Assembly (NCBI RefSeq): GCF_024346455.1
Contig: NZ_JAGQCY010000015.1
Coordinates: 1-64,000, forward strand
Reading direction: 5' to 3'
DNA: 64,000 nucleotides
From: Cyanobium sp. Aljojuca 7A6
Lineage (GTDB): Bacteria > Cyanobacteriota > Cyanobacteriia > PCC-6307 > Cyanobiaceae
Within the stretch, counting starts at the first letter, position 1; each line of letters opens with the position of its first letter. The position numbers and the translations under genes are program-made. Shown in pieces: positions 61,005-64,000 of the stretch. The notes beneath the pieces were generated by a model. The model was not told the DNA's origin. It did no database searches and saw only the letters and a program-made list of their open reading frames with translations.

Positions 61005-61916
61005 CTAGCTCCCCAGTGGACCGCTCAGCAGCCACCACCACAGCGGAACCGAGACCAGGGCCAGGGCCGTGCTCCACAACACCAGCCCCGCTACCGCCTC
61101 GGCCGCCTCTGGCCGCCCGGCACTGGCTGCTTCCGTGAGCAGCAGCACCGAGACGGCGGTGGGTGCCGCCGCCTGCAACACCACCGCATCCCGCAGCAGG
61201 GGCGGTAATCCCAGCAGGCTGGCCAGCAGCAGCATGGCGAAGGGGAGCACCAGCAGCTTGCCCACCAAGGCCACCCCCAGCCCGGGAGACCTGACAGGGC
61301 TGGGTTGGCGGCGCCGCAGCATCAGTCCCAGCCGCATCCCCACCATCGCCAGCGCCACCAGGATCACGAGGCGTGCTGGCCACCACAGCCATTGGGCCAC
61401 CATGGCGCTCCAAGGGGTCTGGTACACGAGCACGGCGAGCACCAGACCCCGGATGGCCGGGCTGGTGGCCAGGATCCGCAGCTGCTGGCGGACGCTGCCG
61501 GCGCGCTGGTCCACCAGGAGCGGACCGAGGCTCCAGGTGATCAGGGTGGCCATCAGATCGAAGGCGATCGTGAAGCCGATGGCGTCAGGGGGGAGCAGGG
61601 CCAGGGCCACCGGAAGCCCCCAGTAGGCGGTGTTGCCCACGATGCAGCCCAGCTGCAGGCTGCCATCGGGGATCCAGCGGCCCAGGGCCGGCAGGCGCAG
61701 CAGCAGCAGCCCCAGTCCCGAGGCGGCGGCGGCCATCAGCGCCGCCGTGAGCAGGTTGGCCTGGAAGCCCGCGCGCAGCAGCAGGGCCACCAGCCCGATC
61801 GGAATCCCCCAGTTGATCAACGGAGGGGCCAGCCTTCCGGGCAACCCAGGGAATCGCACCCCCAGCAGCAGTCCGATCCCAAGGGTGGGAACCAGTTCGA
61901 GCAGGAACCGCAGCAC
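61005..61916 (-). CDS. AEC (auxin efflux carrier) family permease
   Basis: About 303 residues from a GTG at 61916, which has GGAGA nine bases upstream. Ten hydrophobic helices in two repeats: LLELVPTLGIGLLLG, IPIGLVALLLRAG, LGCIVGNTAYWGLPVALALL and LQAAAPTAVSVLLLTEA. The GNTxYxGLP and PTAVSVLLL motifs are those of AEC transporters, which export small organic acids or similar. Substrate unknown. Confidence 0.88.
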   Translation of the reverse strand: MLRFLLELVPTLGIGLLLGVRFPGLPGRLAPPLINWGIPIGLVALLLRAGFQANLLTAALMAAAASGLGLLLLRLPALGRWIPDGSLQLGCIVGNTAYWGLPVALALLPPDAIGFTIAFDLMATLITWSLGPLLVDQRAGSVRQQLRILATSPAIRGLVLAVLVYQTPWSAMVAQWLWWPARLVILVALAMVGMRLGLMLRRRQPSPVRSPGLGVALVGKLLVLPFAMLLLASLLGLPPLLRDAVVLQAAAPTAVSVLLLTEAASAGRPEAAEAVAGLVLWSTALALVSVPLWWWLLSGPLGS

Positions 61917-62012
61917 CAGCTCTCTCCTATCCACCTGGTGCTCCCACGATGACGGCCTCTGGCCAGCGGCGCTGCCTAGGGTCGTGGCACCCCCATGGTT
62001 CCCAGGTTCCCG

Positions 62013-62816
62013 ATGCAATCCCCCATGCGCTCCGGCGCAGACAACGGCTTCAGTGGCCTCTGGCAGCTGATCTTCGCGGCCGTGCTGGGAGGACTGGTGT
62101 TGCTCACCCAGACGGTGTTCATCGTGCCGGCGGGCAGCGTCGCGGTCGTCACGACCCTCGGCAAGGTCACCGGGGTCCCGCGGCAGCCGGGGGCCAACTT
62201 CAAGGTCCCCCTGGCCCAGAACACTTCCCTCTTCGATGTGCGCACCCAGGTGCGGCCGGAGCAGTTCTCCACCCTCACCAAGGACCTGCAGGTGATCCAG
62301 GCCACCGCCACGGTGAAGTACGCCATGAAGCCCGCCGAGGCGGGTCGCATCTACGAAACGATCGCCACCGACGACCAGCAGATCTATCCGCGGGTGATCC
62401 AGCCGTCCCTGCTGAAGGCCCTCAAGTCGGTGTTCTCCCAGTACGAACTGGTGACCATCGCCACCGAGTGGAACTCCATCTCCGAGCTGGTGCAGGAGAA
62501 GGTGGCAGAAGAACTGCGCAAGTTCGACTACGTCACTGTCCAGGGTCTGGATCTCACCGGCCTGCAGATCGCCGAGGAATACCGCGCCGCCATCGAGCAG
62601 AAGCAGATCGCCGAGCAGCAACTGTTGCGAGCCCAGACGGAGGTGCTGATCGCCGAGCAGGAAGCCAAGCGCTATCAGACCCTCAACTCCAGCCTCGACG
62701 ACCAGGTGCTCTACAAGTTGTTCCTCGACAAGTGGGACGGTCAGACGTCGGTGGTGCCGGCCCTGCCTGGGGCGGCCGGGGGCGGTAACCCCGTGATCGT
62801 CAACGGGCGCCGCTGA
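62013..62816 (+). CDS. Prohibitin/SPFH-domain membrane protein
   Basis: About 267 residues from ATG 62013 (ATG 61995 or 62025 are alternatives). One N-terminal helix (LWQLIFAAVLGGLVLLTQTV) and an SPFH domain: VFIVPAGSVAVVTTLGKVTG, FDVRTQVRPEQFSTLTKD, ATATVKYAMKPAEAGRIYE and a coiled-coil (IEQKQIAEQQLLRAQTEVLI). It forms ring-like membrane scaffolds. 10 bp before the next gene. Confidence 0.9.
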   Translation: MQSPMRSGADNGFSGLWQLIFAAVLGGLVLLTQTVFIVPAGSVAVVTTLGKVTGVPRQPGANFKVPLAQNTSLFDVRTQVRPEQFSTLTKDLQVIQATATVKYAMKPAEAGRIYETIATDDQQIYPRVIQPSLLKALKSVFSQYELVTIATEWNSISELVQEKVAEELRKFDYVTVQGLDLTGLQIAEEYRAAIEQKQIAEQQLLRAQTEVLIAEQEAKRYQTLNSSLDDQVLYKLFLDKWDGQTSVVPALPGAAGGGNPVIVNGRR

Positions 62817-62826
62817 ATCCACGCCC

Positions 62827-63810
62827 ATGGCTGAATCGATTCTCGATGTGGATCTGTTGGCCTTCGAGCGGGGCAGCCAACGGGCCAGGGACGCCGTGGT
62901 GGACGGGGTCAGGCGCAGTCTGGCCACCGGTTTCGTTTACACCAACAGCGACCTACCCGTCGACCTGCTCGATTCCGCCTACGGCCTCCTGCAGCGGTTT
63001 TTCTCCCTGGACGCTGACGCCAAGCGGTGCTTCCGCGCCTCCGGCTCCAGCGGCCAGACCGGCTATACGGAACTGCTGGTGGAGACCGCCGCCGGCAGCG
63101 CACACCCCGACTGGAAAGAGATGCTGAACTGGTCGGCGCCTCTGCCCATGGGCCATCCCCTGCGGCGTCGGTTCCCGGAGTTCTATCCCGAGCAGGTCCT
63201 GCCAGAGGCGGCCGTGCCGGGCATCACGGCCCAGCTGGCCGAGTTCCACCGGGCGATCGCCGATCTGCAGCGGCGCTTTCTGCGGGTGATCGCCCTGGGC
63301 ATGGGCTGCGGCGAAGACTTCTTCGAGGAGATGGTCAGCGAGGCCCCCACCCTCACCCGGGCCCTGCGCTATCCGCCCATGGTTCAGGCCCCAGCCGAGG
63401 GCCATCTCTGGGCGGCAGCCCATGGCGACATCAACCTCATCACCGCCCTGCCGCGGGCCACCGGGCCCGGCCTGCAGGTGCGTGTGGCCGGCGAATGGCT
63501 GGACGCTGCGCCGCCGGACGGGCGGGTGATCATCAACACCGGATTGATGCTGGAGAGGCTCAGCAACGGCCGCATCCCCACCGGTTGGCATCGGGTGGTG
63601 GCGCCGGCCGGGGCCTCCGCTGAGCGCCACAGCGTCGTCCAGTTCTGCCATCCCAGGCCCTGGACGATTTTGGCGCCCGTGCCGTCGTGCTGTGGCCCGG
63701 ATCAGCCGCAGCGCTACAGCGCCGTCCGTGCCGCCGATGCCCTTGAGGAGGTGCTCTACCGCATCAATCTGTTGGAGAACGATCCGCTCATCGGCAGGAC
63801 AAAGGGTTGA
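62827..63810 (+). CDS. 2-oxoglutarate/Fe(II)-dependent oxygenase, isopenicillin N synthase-like
   Basis: A 327-residue oxygenase of the IPNS/2OG family. Fe ligands are His and Asp in AAHGDINLITAL and His in PTGWHRVVAP; the 2OG-binding Arg is in SAERHSVVQFCHP. DLLAFERGSQRARDAVVDGV and ATGFVYTNSDLP form the N-terminal pattern of the family. Substrate unknown. Related enzymes include ethylene-forming enzyme and plant homoarginine hydroxylases, both of which release guanidine, but nothing here proves that. Confidence 0.88.
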   Translation: MAESILDVDLLAFERGSQRARDAVVDGVRRSLATGFVYTNSDLPVDLLDSAYGLLQRFFSLDADAKRCFRASGSSGQTGYTELLVETAAGSAHPDWKEMLNWSAPLPMGHPLRRRFPEFYPEQVLPEAAVPGITAQLAEFHRAIADLQRRFLRVIALGMGCGEDFFEEMVSEAPTLTRALRYPPMVQAPAEGHLWAAAHGDINLITALPRATGPGLQVRVAGEWLDAAPPDGRVIINTGLMLERLSNGRIPTGWHRVVAPAGASAERHSVVQFCHPRPWTILAPVPSCCGPDQPQRYSAVRAADALEEVLYRINLLENDPLIGRTKG

Positions 63811-64000
63811 TCACGAGTCCACCGTCGCCCATCAGTTCGACGATCCAGGGGGCCGGGATTCTCTCGATGTCGCCGGTGTCGATGTTCAGCACCCGGGCGA
63901 AGTCGGTTGGGGCCGGGCCGCTGAGGTCGCAGATCCGGCCAATGAACCAGGGCTTGCCAGCCATGGCCACCACGGCCAGATGGCCAGGGCGAGCCTCCCG
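63788..64000 (-). CDS. Small conserved hypothetical protein, start possibly outside the window
   Basis: The minus-strand frame encodes GHLAVVAMAGKPWFIGRICD, LSGPAPTDFARVLNIDTGDI and ERIPAPWIVELMGDG, a compact beta-rich (SH3-like) pattern. It is open to the window edge; an internal ATG at 63964 could also start a 58-residue protein. I cannot name the family. It overlaps the end of the oxygenase gene by 23 bp. Confidence 0.65.
   Translation of the reverse strand, partial: REARPGHLAVVAMAGKPWFIGRICDLSGPAPTDFARVLNIDTGDIERIPAPWIVELMGDGGLVINPLSCR

Overview
This window comes from the chromosome of a GC-rich unicellular picocyanobacterium, most likely of the Cyanobium/freshwater Synechococcus group. 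The lineage is read from gene content: a phycocyanin beta chain, an AcsF-type Mg-protoporphyrin ester cyclase, a biliverdin-forming heme oxygenase, PII, type III glutamine synthetase (GlnN), an aldehyde-deformylating-oxygenase-like protein, a plant-type ferredoxin and several small cyanobacterial families. No database search was possible, so all names rest on motifs and remembered families.

Layout. 1-7.2 kb: the 5' part of glycogen phosphorylase (running off the window), an atypical K+ channel/RCK protein overlapping a pyruvate-kinase-like gene, and a CorA transporter. 7.3-13.2 kb: a phosphate block (PstS-like binding protein, CHAD protein, a Pho-box-like repeat, a PtrA-like CRP regulator, PhoB, PhoR) followed by an aminotransferase. 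13.2-15.1 kb: an ExbB-ExbD-ExbD-TonB-like operon. 15.2-19.3 kb: cysteine synthase, ferredoxin, and an ArsR/pentapeptide/glutathione reductase operon. 19.4-27.5 kb: a split tetrapyrrole cluster resembling the micro-oxic chlA(II)-ho2-hemN set (AcsF paralogue, ADO-like diiron protein, heme oxygenase, HemN), interrupted by lactate dehydrogenase, a TerB-like protein and a low-GC membrane protein of foreign look. 27.5-37 kb: SDR, a variant PII behind an ammonium-transporter remnant, a solitary cpcB, a GST-like protein, small families, a FAD monooxygenase, TerB-like protein and GlnN. 37-42.5 kb: an electrophile/quinone-stress operon (pirin, FMN reductase, old yellow enzyme) opposite an HxlR regulator, then a cellulose-synthase-like glycosyltransferase.

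43-55.3 kb is the most notable part. A well-preserved guanidine-I (ykkC) riboswitch at 55118-55251 on the minus strand leads a long operon: guanidine hydrolase (GdmH, ureohydrolase fold), HypA-like and HypB-like nickel chaperones, a GlnT-type glutamine-synthetase-like ligase, a lipoprotein-dependent ABC transporter (binding protein, permease, ATPase) and a Rieske oxygenase. The core matches the known cyanobacterial guanidine-use cluster; the inserted ligase and the terminal Rieske oxygenase suggest an extension to substituted guanidines. A second GlnT-type gene nearby (43.1-44.4 kb) carries an in-frame TGA.

55.3-64 kb: a DUF3136-like small protein, a LuxR-type regulator, two tandem 52-residue paralogues, PPK2, a CPBP-type protease, a frameshifted rhomboid, an AEC permease, an SPFH protein, a 2-oxoglutarate oxygenase and a partial small gene. 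Together the window is rich in scavenging of nitrogen (guanidine, PII, three GS-family enzymes) and phosphorus (PstS, PhoBR, CHAD, PPK2), plus low-oxygen and redox adaptation. No tRNA, rRNA, CRISPR array or intact insertion sequence was seen.
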